A DNA stretch of 13,951 nt, from assembly GCA_012727415.1 (NCBI GenBank), contig JAAYHI010000090.1:1-13951 (forward strand), given 5' to 3'. Shown one piece after another: positions 12,796 to 13,951 of the stretch (positions are counted from its first letter, which is position 1; every line of letters starts with the position of its first letter). Source of the stretch: Bacillota bacterium. Its GTDB lineage: Bacteria > Bacillota > Proteinivoracia > UBA4975. The notes under the pieces were generated by a model, which worked only from the letters and a program-made list of their open reading frames with translations, was not told the origin of the DNA and made no database searches. The position numbers and the translations under genes were made by a program.

Positions 12796-13200
12796 TTATT
12801 TGTTGATTAAGTTGAATTTGCCGATAACAGGCAGTGGCTTGCACTCGCCCTTGTTGGCAGCAATGATGCCGATAAGGCCCAGTATGGTGATAATCCCCCA
12901 AACGACGAGTCCGATTAAGGTGATAACAAAGCCGCCGCCGGCAGTAGAGCCAATGGGGTTGTTCCAGAAGTTTCTGTACATAGCGTTGCGAATCAAAGTA
13001 TTAATCACTTTCTGGACAATCCAAAGAATGACGGCAACAATGGTCAGCAACAGCCCCTGATTGGCATGGTACTTGGCAAACTTAGAGTCCTGGGCTGCTA
13101 AAAGGGGAACGAGAAAAAGAAAAGGAATGTAAGCTACAATACCAAAGAGCTTGTTCTTTTCAGCATCCTGGGGATCAACAATGACGGGTTGGGTCTCCAC
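12796..13200 (-). CDS. DUF4870-like small membrane protein
   Basis: Protein of 134 aa with about three membrane spans (about residues 18-34, 50-66 and 90-113). The segment NKLFGIVAYIPFLFLVPLLA followed by 'DSKFAKYHANQGLLL' matches the DUF4870 (Tic20-like) pattern, where a conserved 'F..yH..Qgl.l' stretch follows the first span. No biochemical role is known. The start is GTG with GGAGG 7 nt upstream. It stands alone between two terminators and is probably monocistronic. Confidence 0.75.
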   Translation of the reverse strand: METQPVIVDPQDAEKNKLFGIVAYIPFLFLVPLLAAQDSKFAKYHANQGLLLTIVAVILWIVQKVINTLIRNAMYRNFWNNPIGSTAGGGFVITLIGLVVWGIITILGLIGIIAANKGECKPLPVIGKFNLINK

Positions 13201-13331
13201 ACGATTACCTCCTTCATATTGTATACCTAAAGCATAGCTAACGGCAGGTTGCCCCGCTTTATTGTAATTGCTGTATGCTTATAATATTTTGCTAATGTAG
13301 GGGAACGGGCTATCCCCTGAAGATTAACGGC

Positions 13332-13356
13332 AAAAGGCCGCCGTCGGCGGCCTTTT
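13332..13356 (-). terminator. Terminator of the LysM gene
   Basis: AAAAGGCCGCC-GTC-GGCGGCCTTTT is a perfect 11-bp stem with flanking A and T runs, 12 bp downstream of the LysM gene stop on the minus strand. It could work in both directions, but no plus-strand gene precedes it. Confidence 0.9.
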
Positions 13357-13368
13357 ACTTACCCTGGA

Positions 13369-13951
13369 CTACTCTTCCTCATCTTCCTCGCCGGTGAGAA
13401 CTACTTCATCAGTTTCTGGCACACAGAGAACATCGCAGGGGAAAATTAAATTGGGATTGGTAATATGGGGATTGGCGGCAATGAGGGCATCCAGGCTCAC
13501 CCCAAACCGCTGGGCAATAAAGAACATGGTATCCCCCGGCTGCACAGTGTATCTTCCCTGGAAACCCGGAGGACAGGATGCAGGAATTCTGCAGGGGGGC
13601 GGTGGGGGCATGGGACCGGGAACGCAGAGCACATCGCAGGGGAAGATTATTGCCGGGTTGGTAATGTGGGGATTGGCGGCAATGAGGGCATTGAGGCTGA
13701 CCCCAAACCGCTGGGCAATAAAGAACATGGTATCTCCCGGCTGCACTGTATACCGGCCCTGGAACCCAGGCGGACAGGATGCGGGAATGCGGCATGGAGG
13801 CTGGGATTCGGGAACACAGAGGACGTCGCAGGGGAAGATGACATTGGGATCTGGAATCTGTGGGTTGGCCGCAATCAAGGCATCCAGACTCACCCCAAAC
13901 CGCTGGGCAATGAGGAACATGGTGTCGCCAGGCTGCACTGTATACCGACCC
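13369..13951 (-). CDS. LysM-repeat protein (3' part, start beyond right edge)
   Basis: At least 194 aa are in the window, and the frame stays open to the right edge. It holds three LysM modules (YTVQPGDTMFFIAQRFGVSL, then DALIAANP and NLIFPCDVLCVP), joined by cysteine- and proline-rich linkers (CRIPASCPPGFQGR), and an acidic tail ending EEDEEE. LysM modules bind N-acetylglucosamine in peptidoglycan or chitin, so this is likely a wall- or spore-associated protein. No catalytic domain or signal peptide is visible in this part; either could lie upstream. Each module carries paired cysteines (FPCDVLCVP) plus two in the linker, suggesting disulfides or metal binding. Confidence 0.85.
   Translation of the reverse strand, partial: GRYTVQPGDTMFLIAQRFGVSLDALIAANPQIPDPNVIFPCDVLCVPESQPPCRIPASCPPGFQGRYTVQPGDTMFFIAQRFGVSLNALIAANPHITNPAIIFPCDVLCVPGPMPPPPPCRIPASCPPGFQGRYTVQPGDTMFFIAQRFGVSLDALIAANPHITNPNLIFPCDVLCVPETDEVVLTGEEDEEE
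13430..13951 (-). repeat. Tandem LysM-encoding DNA repeats
   Basis: Three copies of a LysM unit are nearly identical at DNA level. The shared CCAAACCGCTGGGCAAT segment starts at 13502, 13703 and 13895, giving periods of 201 and 192 bp. The difference is a longer proline run in one linker. The closeness suggests recent duplication or gene conversion, and the copy number may vary between strains. Confidence 0.85.

Noticed and set aside
13260..13300. TATAAT box on the plus strand at about 13280
   Set aside because: No -35 box at a proper distance and no plus-strand gene downstream.
13369..13951. Regular repeats near the right edge as a CRISPR array
   Set aside because: The period is about 200 bp and every copy encodes a LysM module in one open frame.

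Overview
The window looks like chromosomal DNA from a Gram-positive anaerobe of the class Clostridia, with a Peptococcaceae/Moorella-like flavour. The reasons are strong GGAGG ribosome sites, frequent GTG starts, lipoprotein signal peptides, a Cst-type I-B CRISPR-Cas operon, LysM repeat proteins and molybdenum-linked genes. This is inferred from style; no species is assigned. No rRNA, tRNA, insertion sequence or CRISPR array is visible.

Left part (1-4200, minus strand): a type I-B CRISPR-Cas operon in the order cas6, cas8b1/cst1, cas7/cst2, cas5, with the first nine codons of cas3 running off the left edge. It has a near-consensus promoter (TTGACA, 17 nt, TATACT), and a terminator-like hairpin sits just upstream of that promoter. 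Bases 4200-4550 hold no credible gene, only a possible promoter and a palindrome for the next gene.

Middle left (4551-6616, plus strand): two exported proteins, a YiiX-like permuted NlpC/P60 cysteine hydrolase and a beta-propeller-like lipoprotein.

Centre (6740-11360, minus strand): the most interesting part. A structured leader with a transcription terminator, probably a molybdenum-cofactor (Moco) riboswitch, precedes seven genes. In order of transcription these are a lipoprotein with a sulfite-oxidase-like molybdopterin-binding fold, an ECF transporter S component, a membrane-anchored paralogue of the lipoprotein, two ECF ATPases, an EcfT permease, and a MobB-like GTPase carrying an Fe-S cysteine motif. 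The last six genes are joined by overlaps of 4-11 bp. Together they suggest a cofactor-regulated ECF importer for a molybdopterin-related compound or another molybdenum/tungsten cofactor precursor, with unusual extracytoplasmic pterin-fold proteins. The substrate is inferred, not shown.

Right part (11521-13951): on the plus strand, divergent from the riboswitch operon, a THEP1-like NTPase overlaps a SAM methyltransferase gene and ends at a bidirectional terminator. On the minus strand lie a small DUF4870-like membrane protein and the 3' end of a LysM-repeat protein that runs off the right edge.
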